DNA of 64,000 nt, taken from assembly GCA_031277805.1 (NCBI GenBank), contig JAITLR010000015.1:37667-101666 (forward strand), given 5' to 3'. Positions 7,641 to 16,419 of the stretch are shown here, piece by piece (positions within the stretch are counted from its first letter, which is position 1; each line of letters starts with the position of its first letter). The translations under genes and the position numbers were made by a program. Under the pieces are notes generated by a model. That model saw only the letters and a list, made by a program, of their open reading frames with translations, did no database searches and had not been told where the DNA came from. Origin of the DNA: Comamonas sp. Its GTDB lineage: Bacteria; Pseudomonadota; Gammaproteobacteria; Burkholderiales; Burkholderiaceae_C.

Positions 7641-9272
7641 ATGCGTCCACGCCGCCTTCTGCCTGTACACGCCTCTTGCCTGCTGCTGAGCAGCCTGACT
7701 GCCGCCCTGCCAGCTCTGGCCGCTGCGGAGGGCGCCAGCCTCAGCGTATCGGGCAGTCGTGCACCGATTACCGAAGTCACGCTCTACCCCGGCATCGCAG
7801 CCGTTCAGCGCGAAGCTCGCATTGACGCCCAGACGCGTCAACTCAGCTTTGAGTGTCTGCCCGCCAGTGTGGATGCACAGAGCCTGCAGGTCACCGGTGA
7901 CGATGGCGTGCGCGTGGGCGAGATCAAGACACTGGTGCAAGCCCGTCACATGGCGGCCAAAGACTGTACCAGCCCGCTGGATCAGCAAATCCGCACACTG
8001 GAAGATCAACTGGCAGCCATCGAGGCTGAAGAAAGCGCCGCCAAACTGGTGGGCAACTTCCTGCAAGGAGTGAGCAAACCCGGCGACGAGGTCAAGGTAA
8101 ACGCCGCGCAGATCGCCAGCACCAGCCAGGCCCTGCGCCAAAGCAGCCGCGACAACAGCGTGCGTGCCCACCAGATTCAAAGGCAAAAACAGGACCTGCT
8201 GGCCCAGTTGCAACCGCTGCGACAGGAGCGCGACCGCACCGGTTCGGAACAGGCACAGGTGATGAAGGTCACGGTGCAACTGGCTAGCGCGCGCGCTGCC
8301 AATGTGCGCCTGAACTATCAAGTGCGCGGCCCCGGCTGGCAGCCCAGCTATCGGGCCCAGCTCAACACCGCCAAAGGCCAGGTCCAGCTGGAGCGCCAGG
8401 CCCTGGTCGTTCAAGCCAGTGGGGAAGACTGGAGCAATGTGCGCCTGCGCCTGTCCACCGGACAGCCCACGCGCAGCACCCAGGGAGCCATGCCTCACCC
8501 ATGGGTGGTCGATATCGCCCAGCCTGTACCGCCCATGGCCCCCGCGCCTGCCCCCGTCGCCCGTGCAAGCAGATCTATGGCCAAGATGTCCGCCGAAGCC
8601 GCCATGGCCCCGGCCATGCCCGACCTCGATGTCTCGAGCATCAACACGGCCTATACCACGCAGTTTGTCGTGCCATACAAAATTACCGTCCCATCCAGTT
8701 CCGAGCGGATCACGCTGACGCTGGGTCAGGAAAATCTGGCCACCACCTTGCTGACGCGCACCGCGCCTGCGGCGGAGGAAGCCGCCTATCTGATTGCCAC
8801 ACTGCAGGCACCGCAAGGCATCTGGCCCGCGGGCCCCGTCACCCTGTTCCGCGACGATGCACTGGTAGGCAGCGGGCGGCTGGACTTTGGCAACGCCCAG
8901 GCACTGGCGCAGGGCCTGTCTTTCGGGCGCGATGACCAGGTCGTCGTGCGCCGTCTACCAGCCCAAAGCAATACCGGCAGCGGTGGCTGGGCCAGCAGCA
9001 AGACCGAACGCACCGTGGTGCGCAGCTACTCCGTGGAGAACCGCCACGACCAGGCCATTGCGCTGCAAGTGCTGGATGCAGCACCCACCTCTCGCAACGA
9101 GCAGATCAAGGTCCAGTCGCAATACAGTCCCCAGCCCAGCACCACCCGCTGGAACGCACAAAACGGCATGATTGCCTGGGAACAAAACCTGGATGCACGC
9201 GCCACCGCTCAGTTTCAGGCCACGCACCAGATCCGTTTCCCCGAAAACCTGCCCATAGAGGGGCTGCAATAG
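7641..9272 (+). CDS. DUF4139 domain protein (mucoidy-inhibitor MuiA-like)
   Basis: A predicted exported protein of 543 residues. Residues 1-29 look like a signal peptide (RPRR, then a hydrophobic core and ALPALAAAEG). An N-terminal DUF4140-like part (ITEVTLYPGIAAVQREARI) is followed by a coiled-coil segment around residues 110-210. A DUF4139-like C-terminal half contains RLNYQVRGPGWQPSYRAQL and RLRLSTGQP. The molecular function of this family is unknown; one member was described as a mucoidy inhibitor. The ATG at 7641 is chosen because it begins the signal peptide; upstream in-frame codons run into thiL. An Ala/Pro/Met-rich linker lies near residues 295-330. It is followed 22 bp later by pgpA. 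Confidence 0.84.
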   Translation: MRPRRLLPVHASCLLLSSLTAALPALAAAEGASLSVSGSRAPITEVTLYPGIAAVQREARIDAQTRQLSFECLPASVDAQSLQVTGDDGVRVGEIKTLVQARHMAAKDCTSPLDQQIRTLEDQLAAIEAEESAAKLVGNFLQGVSKPGDEVKVNAAQIASTSQALRQSSRDNSVRAHQIQRQKQDLLAQLQPLRQERDRTGSEQAQVMKVTVQLASARAANVRLNYQVRGPGWQPSYRAQLNTAKGQVQLERQALVVQASGEDWSNVRLRLSTGQPTRSTQGAMPHPWVVDIAQPVPPMAPAPAPVARASRSMAKMSAEAAMAPAMPDLDVSSINTAYTTQFVVPYKITVPSSSERITLTLGQENLATTLLTRTAPAAEEAAYLIATLQAPQGIWPAGPVTLFRDDALVGSGRLDFGNAQALAQGLSFGRDDQVVVRRLPAQSNTGSGGWASSKTERTVVRSYSVENRHDQAIALQVLDAAPTSRNEQIKVQSQYSPQPSTTRWNAQNGMIAWEQNLDARATAQFQATHQIRFPENLPIEGLQ

Positions 9273-9294
9273 GCCTCGCGCGTATCATTGCAAC

Positions 9295-9888
9295 ATGACG
9301 GACCAAGCATCAAATACCGCTGCAACGCAAGCAGATCAAGCGCCAGAAGCTATCAATAGCAAAGCAAAAGAACAGGCGAGTGCGGCCGCTATTGCTCATC
9401 CCGGCGTCAGATTCATGCTGCAGCATCCGGCACACATGATTGCACTGGGCTTTGGCTCCGGCCTGCCCCGTATCGCCCCAGGCACCGTAGGCACACTATG
9501 GGCCTGGCTGGCCTTTCTGGTGCTGCAGCTCTGGTTGAACAAGGCCCAGCTCGGCTGGCTGATCGCGGCCAGCATTCCCGTAGGCTGGTGGGCCTGTACC
9601 GTCACCGCTCAGCACATGCGCGTGGCCGACCCAGGCCACATTGTCTGGGACGAAATCGTGGCCATGTGGATCATTCTGTGGCTGTGCATGCCCATGGGTT
9701 TCTGGGGCCAGTTGCTGTGCTTTGCGCTGTTTCGCTTTTTTGATGCCGTCAAACCCCAACCCGTCAAATGGGCAGATCGATTGTTCAAAGGCTTCGGCCC
9801 GCGCGGCGGCTGGGGAATCATGTGGGACGACCTGGTAGCAGCCTTTTGCACGCTGCTGGTCCTCGCACTTTGGAAACATTTTTTCTAA
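9295..9888 (+). CDS. pgpA: Phosphatidylglycerophosphatase A
   Basis: PgpA dephosphorylates phosphatidylglycerophosphate to phosphatidylglycerol at the inner membrane. The protein has the family signatures ALGFGSGLPRIAPGTVGTLWAW, DPGHIVWDEIVAMW with the catalytic acidic residues, FRFFDAVKPQP and GGWGIMWDDLVAA, plus hydrophobic membrane segments. At 197 residues it has an extended polar N-terminus of about 40 residues. Part of this (EAINSKAKE region) is encoded by a copy of the dispersed repeat. No strong ribosome-binding site precedes ATG 9295; the in-frame Met at 9415 is a possible alternative start that would leave the repeat upstream. Confidence 0.93.
   Translation: MTDQASNTAATQADQAPEAINSKAKEQASAAAIAHPGVRFMLQHPAHMIALGFGSGLPRIAPGTVGTLWAWLAFLVLQLWLNKAQLGWLIAASIPVGWWACTVTAQHMRVADPGHIVWDEIVAMWIILWLCMPMGFWGQLLCFALFRFFDAVKPQPVKWADRLFKGFGPRGGWGIMWDDLVAAFCTLLVLALWKHFF
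9339..9353 (+). repeat. Dispersed AGCGC-N4-AGCTAT repeat inside pgpA
   Basis: Core AGCGCCAGAAGCTAT, in the variable N-terminal extension of PgpA. Confidence 0.65.
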
Positions 9889-9922
9889 GAGCTGCTAACA
9901 GCCTGTGAACCTGGAGGAGACG

Positions 9923-10423
9923 ATGGACAACGAACAAACCAGCATCGAAGAACTGGTGCAGCAGCTGGCCGCCAAGCTCACTGAAAAAGGCTGGATGCTG
10001 GCCACCGCTGAAAGCTGCACGGGCGGCATGATCGCGGCGGCCTGCACCGATCTGGCAGGCTCCAGCCAATGGTTTGATCGCGGCTTTGTGACCTATTCCA
10101 ACGAAGCCAAGACCGAGATGCTGGGTGTGTCCGCCGAGCTGATCGCCAAACACGGCGCCGTCAGCGAAGAAGTGGTGCGCGCCATGGCCGAAGGTGCTAT
10201 TCGCCATTCGCGCGCCCAGGTCAGCATTGCGGTGACGGGGATTGCCGGGCCTGGGGGCGGGTCTGCGGAAAAACCTGTGGGAACAGTTTGGGTAGGGTGG
10301 AGTGTTGAGTCCCGGACATTTGTGACGTGTCTGCATCTCGAGCACGGGCGGGCAGCCATACGGCAAGCGACCGTCATTCAGGCACTCAAATCATTGCTTA
10401 CGGCCATCTCTTCACCGAGTTGA
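9923..10423 (+). CDS. pncC: Nicotinamide-nucleotide amidase (CinA C-terminal domain family)
   Basis: PncC deamidates nicotinamide mononucleotide to nicotinate mononucleotide in pyridine-nucleotide salvage. The 166-residue protein is the stand-alone CinA C-terminal domain: LATAESCTGGMIAAACTDLAGSS with the catalytic Ser/Thr region, FVTYSNEAKTEMLGV, SIAVTGIAGPGGGSAEKPVGTVW, and a final helical segment. There is no N-terminal MoCF domain, as is usual for PncC. ATG 9923 has GGAGGAG five to six bases upstream; an upstream GTG at 9905 contains that site and is less likely. Its stop abuts the stop of the convergent tadG with no gap. Confidence 0.93.
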   Translation: MDNEQTSIEELVQQLAAKLTEKGWMLATAESCTGGMIAAACTDLAGSSQWFDRGFVTYSNEAKTEMLGVSAELIAKHGAVSEEVVRAMAEGAIRHSRAQVSIAVTGIAGPGGGSAEKPVGTVWVGWSVESRTFVTCLHLEHGRAAIRQATVIQALKSLLTAISSPS

Positions 10424-12331
10424 TCAGAAAACCAGTTCTGGGTGAGCGCCGCAAGTCATGCGGGCACCGACCTCGGTCTGAGCCAAGTCAATGCCCAACG
10501 CCTTGAGCAGCACATTCACCAAAGGATCTAGCAAAGGAGACAGTAGACCGCTGATGATGCCCTGTACCAGAGAAAGAAGGCCGGCAAGCACATCTTTGAT
10601 GACGTTGAGCAAAGCCTGAATGCCTCCTGGTTTTGCTCGGGGATCGGGAGTCAAAGTCTGCAGCACATTCAGGCTTTTTACGGTGTCTGTAAGACTGCCC
10701 ACAATGTTCTGCGCGGTCAAGGCCTTCCACAAAGGATCACTGGGAAGTGGCGGGGGATCGTTAAAGGTGAAGCCGGGATCTGTATTGGCACCCACTGGCG
10801 TGTTCACCTGAACGCCGAGCCCCCCAAAATATTGGGCTGTACGCTTGCCAACACCATCGCAACCAATGCAATCCAGGCGCAGAATCGGCAGCGGAGACAT
10901 CTGCACTGGTGAACGTGTTCCAAATGCTTGAGTCTTCGCTTCAGCCAGGGAGTTTCCCAACCGTCCCAGTCGAATGTCGGCAACAGCAGTTCTTGCGTTG
11001 GTCACCAGCTTCTTGCTGCCCGCATTGCAATCGTAGTCAGTGACATATGCTTGCCCACCACCTACATCCAGACTCAGATCAATTCGGGTTGGAGAAGGCA
11101 GTATGGTCATATCCGCATAGCCATCCACATTTCCCAGCAGCACATTGAGCAGTGCAATCACGGGAGACAGCGGCTTCAGCAATGCGTCGACGGTCTGGAA
11201 CAATCCTCCCAGCACTGGCGCCTCAACCGAGACCAATGCGCGCACTTGAGCTGTGCGGACATAAATGCGGTTGGCACCTAACGGGTCAAGCTTGGCCAGT
11301 TGAGGATCACCAATGGAAGAGAGCTGCGGCAGCTCTATGACCTTGAGAAAAACATTCAGGTTTACCAAGCCAGGGATAGGCACGGCGACTGCCGAGGACA
11401 ATGCGCTGTTGCCATTCCCGACCTGAATCGCGCCTTGCACCAGATCAAAGAGTCCCAGCCCCAGGTCCAAGGCTGAAGAGTCCAGGCCTGTCTGCAAATT
11501 CAAAAGTTGCGATAGTTTCAGTGTCAAAGCTGGCACGCCAAGAGCGGCTGACACAAGTTGATTCAGCGCCTGCAACGCAGCACCAGCGGTGTTGCCACTT
11601 TGCTGCACGGCATCGACCATGGCCTGCAGCAACACGCCGACGGAGACATCGGCATTGAGCAGCTTTGCATAGTCTCCAACGTTCAGGCCGACGCGAGGCG
11701 CCAGAGCATCGAGAAACTTCAGTAGATTGATCTGCGAACCCAGAATGCCATTCCAGCCTGCGGCATCAAGCTTGATATTCGAGCCCAGCAAGCCGCCAAG
11801 AACCGCATTGAGAATTTCCGACTGACTGGTGTCCACTTTAAGCAAGGTGGTTTTTATCGACAGCGCCGCCGCAGGCTGGGGCCGCCATGCCACGGCCTTT
11901 GCGTCAACCGTTCTCGCCGCGCCACCAGAAGCTTGCCAAATAAAAAAGAATGGCACAGCACGTGACATCTGAACCCTGCTGGCATTGAACGGATCCTGAC
12001 CTACAACAAACATGTCACTGGCGGAAGCACCTGCCCGGGCCTTGTTCCAGTTGCCACACTCCACTGTCACCTCGCTGGCTGCCGCACCGTTCTGCACCGC
12101 ATTTCTCTGTGCATTTGGCCCGCAGTCCTGACGTGACGCCACCGATGCCCCCGCCAACGCCGCCAAATCCGCAATCTTCTGCAATTCCCGCTTTTGCCAA
12201 AACACATTGCCTATATCGATGGTGGCCAGGCATATCACAGCCACCATCAGCCACAGGGCCCCCAGCGTCGCCACGGAGCCGGACTGACGACGGGTGCGGG
12301 GGCGGTTCAGGCCTTTTGCAAAAGACTGCAT
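10424..12331 (-). CDS. tadG: TadG-like Flp pilus assembly protein
   Basis: Last gene of the minus-strand tad operon. A 635-residue protein with an N-terminal membrane anchor (residues about 20-45, TLGALWLMVAVICLATIDIGNVFW) followed by the QKRELQKIADLAALAGA sequence typical of TadG-type pseudopilin-like proteins. The remainder is a long predicted periplasmic region rich in Ala, Leu and Asn with CxxC pairs (RLDCIGCDG near residue 490). A clear von Willebrand motif was not found, unlike some TadG proteins. It ends with a hydrophobic LLSLVQGIISGLLSPLLDPL stretch near the C-terminus. Probable role: minor structural or anchoring protein of the Flp pilus machine. No terminator separates it from convergent pncC. 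Confidence 0.82.
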   Translation of the reverse strand: MQSFAKGLNRPRTRRQSGSVATLGALWLMVAVICLATIDIGNVFWQKRELQKIADLAALAGASVASRQDCGPNAQRNAVQNGAAASEVTVECGNWNKARAGASASDMFVVGQDPFNASRVQMSRAVPFFFIWQASGGAARTVDAKAVAWRPQPAAALSIKTTLLKVDTSQSEILNAVLGGLLGSNIKLDAAGWNGILGSQINLLKFLDALAPRVGLNVGDYAKLLNADVSVGVLLQAMVDAVQQSGNTAGAALQALNQLVSAALGVPALTLKLSQLLNLQTGLDSSALDLGLGLFDLVQGAIQVGNGNSALSSAVAVPIPGLVNLNVFLKVIELPQLSSIGDPQLAKLDPLGANRIYVRTAQVRALVSVEAPVLGGLFQTVDALLKPLSPVIALLNVLLGNVDGYADMTILPSPTRIDLSLDVGGGQAYVTDYDCNAGSKKLVTNARTAVADIRLGRLGNSLAEAKTQAFGTRSPVQMSPLPILRLDCIGCDGVGKRTAQYFGGLGVQVNTPVGANTDPGFTFNDPPPLPSDPLWKALTAQNIVGSLTDTVKSLNVLQTLTPDPRAKPGGIQALLNVIKDVLAGLLSLVQGIISGLLSPLLDPLVNVLLKALGIDLAQTEVGARMTCGAHPELVF

Positions 12332-12364
12332 GCAGATACACCTTCAGGCTTGCGGTGCAGCTAT

Positions 12365-12787
12365 TCAATGGCTGCCGCCAGATTTATTGCCCACTTGCGT
12401 TTCCGAGCTTTCGGGAATCTTGTGGGTAAAGCTCTCGAGGTAGCGCTGATAAGTGCGCAGAGCAACATCGCTGGTCATGAGATAGCTATTGCGTGATGCG
12501 TATTGACCGCTGGCCTGCAGCGCCAGCAAATAGGTGGTGGCATCGCCGACACGGTTGGTCGCAGGCGGTGTGAGCGTGGCCTGGGCAGGCGCAGACGTCT
12601 GAGTCACCGCCGCTTGCGCCGATGCTGGCACGCCCCCTTGAGGTACGGAAACATTGGTGACTTTGCCTGCAGCGGGAGTCGTTGATGGCGTGTTGCTCTG
12701 CGCGACTGCGACCGAGAACAGCCCCATCATCACTGCGGCCCCAATCAGAGCGCGCGTCTGCATACGAGAAGATGTTGCGGTTTTCAT
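12365..12787 (-). CDS. DUF3613 domain protein of the tad locus
   Basis: A 140-residue predicted exported protein. A signal peptide (RALIGAAVMMGLFSVAVAQ) is followed by a Ser/Thr/Pro/Ala-rich region. The conserved C-terminal block is VGDATTYLLALQASGQYASRN and LRTYQRYLESFTHKIPE. DUF3613 proteins are repeatedly found in burkholderial tad clusters between TadD- and TadG-type genes, as here. Function is unknown; an accessory periplasmic role in Flp pilus biogenesis is inferred from position only. Confidence 0.8.
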   Translation of the reverse strand: MKTATSSRMQTRALIGAAVMMGLFSVAVAQSNTPSTTPAAGKVTNVSVPQGGVPASAQAAVTQTSAPAQATLTPPATNRVGDATTYLLALQASGQYASRNSYLMTSDVALRTYQRYLESFTHKIPESSETQVGNKSGGSH

Positions 12788-12818
12788 GAGAGTTGCCTTT
12801 ATGGTTTACGCAGCCGGG

Positions 12819-14495
12819 TCATGGCCACACACGCTCTGAAGGGGCTGCCTTGGTGGCAGAGGTTGGTTTGCTGCTTGCCGCTTCATCCGGTGTTTCGAAG
12901 AACAATCCGTTTGCCGATGCACCGCGTGGCAGCATGGCCTGCACCATCTGTTTGTTGCCAGTGCTGCCGACCTGGCGGACTGTGACCGGGCTGGCTGCAG
13001 CCATGACCACAGAGCCTTCCTGCAGTGAACGTGCAGGCCCAGTGGGTTGACGCGGCGCTGGGAGTTGGGACCCGGGTTCTGCACGCTGTGCAGGCACTGC
13101 TCGCACGGGCGCAGAGGGTGCAGAGTGCTCTTGTGTGATGGCAATCGCCTGCCCTATCGGTGCGGCAACCTTTGGCTCTACTGTTTCCGCAGCCAATGGA
13201 ACAACTGCTGCTGCAGGCTCGGGTTTCGCTACAGGTACAGGAGCCTGCGCCTGCTGTCGCGGGGCCGCAGGCGTGCTCAAGCTCATTTCCTGGTGGCGTG
13301 CGGAGGTGGTTGGCAAGGATCGCGCCACGGCCGCTACAGGCGCGGCAGACACCTCAACTGCAACAGGCACAGGTGCGGGAATCGCATAGGCATAGGTTTG
13401 CGGCAGACTGGACGCAGTCTGCCCGGGATGTCGCGGGCGGGCTGCATCAAAGCTGTTGCCCGACACCATCCACTGGCCACCACCAGAGGCTCTATTCACA
13501 CTTTGCGGCATCACGACCTGCACCGCCGGCAGCGCTGCAATTGCGGTCACAGGCATGGCGGCTGGTAGGTGCGGCCGGGCCTCTGCAAGAACCGGAGCCT
13601 GAGCGACCTCAGACTCCGGAGCGGACTTTTTTACGGAGAGCGCCTCCTGCTCTGGCTCAGCGATCGCTGCGGGAGCTACTGTTTTAGCTACAGCAGCCCG
13701 GGGCTGCTCTGCCTCGGAACGCGAGACGTTGATGACCCTGCCTGTGGCCTGCGGTGCAGGTTCTGCCGCTGCCTGCTTGGCCCCTTGCAACCATTGGCTG
13801 GCCTGCTCTTTGACGGCTTGCCGGGTCTCTGCATCAAGCTTGCGCTGGCGCATGAACTCCTCTGCCTGCTCACTCTGACCACTGACCATCATCAGCAAGC
13901 TCAGGTTGACATTGGCCTGGGCATCCTCCGGGTTGAGCTGTGCCGCCTGCATCAAAGGCAAGCGTGCCGCGTTCAGGTTGCGCGCGCGCAGATAGGCATA
14001 ACCCAGGTCCGTCAACAGGCGCGGATCCACCGGGTTGGCCATGCGCGCAAGCTCCATCTGCTGGGCAGCTTTGGGAAAGTCACCTTGCTCTGCGGCCACG
14101 CGTCCCAGCCCATAGCGTGCAGCACCGTCCTTGGCGCCGCCCAACAGGCTTTGATAGATGGGGGCTGCGTCGTCGAACTGGCCAACCTGGCGCAACGCAT
14201 CGGCACGCATCAGACGGGAATCGCTGGAGGCCCCCCATTGCTTGTCCAGCGCATCCAGGTGAGCGATGGAGGCGTACCACAGTGACTTGGACTGCATCTG
14301 GCGCACCAGTGCCAGATAGGTGTCCTGAGTGTTGACGACCGGGTCTTTTTCCAGCGGCATCTCGGCTGCCGCCTTGGCGGCGGGAGACAACGCTGGCTGA
14401 TTCTGCCCCATCAGTGCACCGAGGTTTGCGCAGCCAGAGAGCATGGACACAGTCAAAGCCGCCAATGGCAGCATCAGATACGGGGTACTTTTCAT
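12819..14495 (-). CDS. tadD: TadD-like TPR lipoprotein with long C-terminal extension
   Basis: A 558-residue lipoprotein with signal peptide and lipobox LSGC (Cys22). TPR-like helices at roughly residues 55-235 (YLALVRQMQSKSLWYASIAHL, DAAPIYQSLLGGAKDGAARYG, LLTDLGYAYLRARNLNAARLPL, AQANVNLSLLMMVSGQSEQAEEF) resemble TadD, which helps secretin assembly in tad systems. The C-terminal ~320 residues are low-complexity, rich in Ala, Pro, Val and Glu, well beyond the usual TadD length. The start codon overlaps the tadC stop by ATGA, indicating translational coupling. Confidence 0.87.
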   Translation of the reverse strand: MKSTPYLMLPLAALTVSMLSGCANLGALMGQNQPALSPAAKAAAEMPLEKDPVVNTQDTYLALVRQMQSKSLWYASIAHLDALDKQWGASSDSRLMRADALRQVGQFDDAAPIYQSLLGGAKDGAARYGLGRVAAEQGDFPKAAQQMELARMANPVDPRLLTDLGYAYLRARNLNAARLPLMQAAQLNPEDAQANVNLSLLMMVSGQSEQAEEFMRQRKLDAETRQAVKEQASQWLQGAKQAAAEPAPQATGRVINVSRSEAEQPRAAVAKTVAPAAIAEPEQEALSVKKSAPESEVAQAPVLAEARPHLPAAMPVTAIAALPAVQVVMPQSVNRASGGGQWMVSGNSFDAARPRHPGQTASSLPQTYAYAIPAPVPVAVEVSAAPVAAVARSLPTTSARHQEMSLSTPAAPRQQAQAPVPVAKPEPAAAVVPLAAETVEPKVAAPIGQAIAITQEHSAPSAPVRAVPAQRAEPGSQLPAPRQPTGPARSLQEGSVVMAAASPVTVRQVGSTGNKQMVQAMLPRGASANGLFFETPDEAASSKPTSATKAAPSERVWP

Positions 14496-15451
14496 TTTGT
14501 CATTGCTCCCAACGCCCGGATCACGGCCAGAAAGCCGGGGCCCGCCGTAATAATGATCAGGGCCGGAAGCAGAGTCACCACCATGACGCCTGTCATCTTC
14601 ACCGAGATCTTCCCTATCAACTCCTTCATCTTGGCCTTGCGCTGCTCGCGCAGACGCTCGCCAAACACGCGCAGTGGCTCCTGCACCGCACCGCCATATT
14701 TGTCGATCTGGCTCATCAAGGAAGTCAGTGCCGCCAGGTTCTCGTTCTGATAGACCTCGCTCATACGGCCAAACGAGCGTTCACGTGTACCGCCCCGGCT
14801 GTACTGCTGATTGGCCAGTTGAATCTCTCGCGACAACACGGGCATGACGTTGCCGAAGTCGGAGCCGATCACCTGCAACGTCTGGTCCAGGCTCATGCCC
14901 GTGCCCTGCAACAGCCCCAGCAGATCAATCAGCAGAGGCAGCTCTCGAGCCACACTGGCACGCCGACGCGCGGCCACGCTGCGCAGCCCCCATTTCGGCA
15001 GCAAAAAGCCAATCGTGAATGCAGCAAACAGCCAGACCAGAAACTGCTTGCTGCCCGCAAAGACAAACGCAGCCAGCACCGGCAATACCAGCGCGCAGAC
15101 GCAGCGGGCAAGCAGATACTGCAGCTGCGCACGGGCAGAGCCCCAGCCGCATTTGCCCAGCAAAGCGCGGTCTTCATCGGCCACCAGTGCCTTGCCAAAC
15201 GAGGTATTGAGCCAGTGCACAGGTATGTCTTCTTGCGTGCCGAAACTGCGCAGCAAGTCTGCAGATTTGGCGGGCACAGGTCGGGTGACATTGCCAGCTA
15301 GGCCTGCCTCATTGCGGTTCAATGCTGCCTGTACTACCTGGCTGTTGCGCTCTCTGCGCTGGTGCGCATAGGCAATGAGTCCGGCAGCCATCAACGCCGC
15401 CAGCGCCAGCAGTGCGATGCAAATGAGCAGAAGAAGGCGTGAGGTCTCCAT
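14492..15451 (-). CDS. tadC: TadC-like inner-membrane platform protein
   Basis: A 319-residue type II secretion GspF-domain protein, one of two polytopic platform proteins of the Flp pilus machine. An N-terminal transmembrane segment (LLLLICIALLALAALMAAGLIAY), a second hydrophobic region near residues 95-135, the conserved ELPLLIDLLGLLQGTGMSLDQTLQVI, and LREQRKAKMKELIGKISVKMTGVMVVTLLPALIIITAGP near the end all fit. ATG 15451 overlaps the tadB stop as TAATG, so it is preferred over an upstream Met at 15559. It acts with TadB and the TadA ATPase. Confidence 0.9.
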   Translation of the reverse strand: METSRLLLLICIALLALAALMAAGLIAYAHQRRERNSQVVQAALNRNEAGLAGNVTRPVPAKSADLLRSFGTQEDIPVHWLNTSFGKALVADEDRALLGKCGWGSARAQLQYLLARCVCALVLPVLAAFVFAGSKQFLVWLFAAFTIGFLLPKWGLRSVAARRRASVARELPLLIDLLGLLQGTGMSLDQTLQVIGSDFGNVMPVLSREIQLANQQYSRGGTRERSFGRMSEVYQNENLAALTSLMSQIDKYGGAVQEPLRVFGERLREQRKAKMKELIGKISVKMTGVMVVTLLPALIIITAGPGFLAVIRALGAMTK

Positions 15452-16419
15452 TACTCTGCCCCTTCGTCCAGCTTGGCCATACGGTACAGCAACACGACGC
15501 CGACCATCTGCAACGCAGCCGCCGCCCAGATGATGTTGCGCCCGCTGGGGTCTTCCCACATGCGCAAAAAGTAAGCTGCATTGAACGAGATGATGAGACC
15601 GCCCACGGCGATGGGAAGCAGGCTCAGCACCCAGGCCGACATGCGAGTCTCTGCCGTCATGGCAGACAGATCCTGTTCGGCCTGCTCCCGGTCGCGCATG
15701 AAGTGGGCAACACGCTCCATCAGCACATCGACTCGGCCGCCATAGCGCACGCTGATGCGCAAGATGGCTGCAAGCAGATGCAGCTCGTCAAGCCGCGTCT
15801 GCTTGCCCACATGGGCCACGGCATTTTCCAGATCCATGCCAGCTCGGGCCAGGCTGGCGGCTTTTTCCATCACGGGCTGCAGCGGTGCCTTGCTGCTGGC
15901 AGCGGCCAGCTGAAACGCGGCCTGCACGGCATTGCCCAGAGTCACCAGACGCACCATGTTGTCCAGAAAGCCTGGCAGTTGGCGTGAGAGCTGACGGCGG
16001 TACTTCTGTGCACGCGTCATCAGCAAAAAGAAAAACGCGATTGCCAGCACCACGGCTGCAGCACTGGCCGCCAGCCAACCAGCCATGACCCCAACCAGCC
16101 CAAACACCAGCACAATCAGGCCCAGCCCGCCGTAGAACAGCCTGGCGCTGACCGTCCCCACCAATATTGCGGGCACAGGCCAGCCAGCCCTTGTCTCTTG
16201 TGACAGCAGTGCGTCCGCAACCGAGCTATCGAAGGCTGATGCAACGCTCTCACGTACATTGAAGCCTGCTGATGCGGCTGCACTTCTTTCCAGACTTTGC
16301 TGCAAGTGCTCGGCCATCTTGCGCGTCTGCTGCTGCTTGCCTACAAACACCCACAGAACCATGGCACCAGCCGCCAGCAACAGGGCCAGGCTCAGCATCA
16401 GAAAGGCGTTGCTAGCCAT
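15451..16419 (-). CDS. tadB: TadB-like inner-membrane platform protein
   Basis: A 322-residue GspF-domain platform protein paired with TadC. It has an N-terminal transmembrane segment (FLMLSLALLLAAGAMVLWVFVG), a middle hydrophobic hairpin (LFYGGLGLIVLVFGLVGVMAGWLAASAAAVVLAIAFFFLL), the GspF core QLPGFLDNMVRLVTLGNAVQAAFQ and EQAEQDLSAMTAETRMSAWVLSLLPI, and a final pair of transmembrane segments. ATG 16419 is chosen because upstream in-frame sequence overlaps the TadA gene; it overlaps the tadA 3' end by 8 bp, so the two are translationally linked. Confidence 0.9.
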   Translation of the reverse strand: MASNAFLMLSLALLLAAGAMVLWVFVGKQQQTRKMAEHLQQSLERSAAASAGFNVRESVASAFDSSVADALLSQETRAGWPVPAILVGTVSARLFYGGLGLIVLVFGLVGVMAGWLAASAAAVVLAIAFFFLLMTRAQKYRRQLSRQLPGFLDNMVRLVTLGNAVQAAFQLAAASSKAPLQPVMEKAASLARAGMDLENAVAHVGKQTRLDELHLLAAILRISVRYGGRVDVLMERVAHFMRDREQAEQDLSAMTAETRMSAWVLSLLPIAVGGLIISFNAAYFLRMWEDPSGRNIIWAAAALQMVGVVLLYRMAKLDEGAE

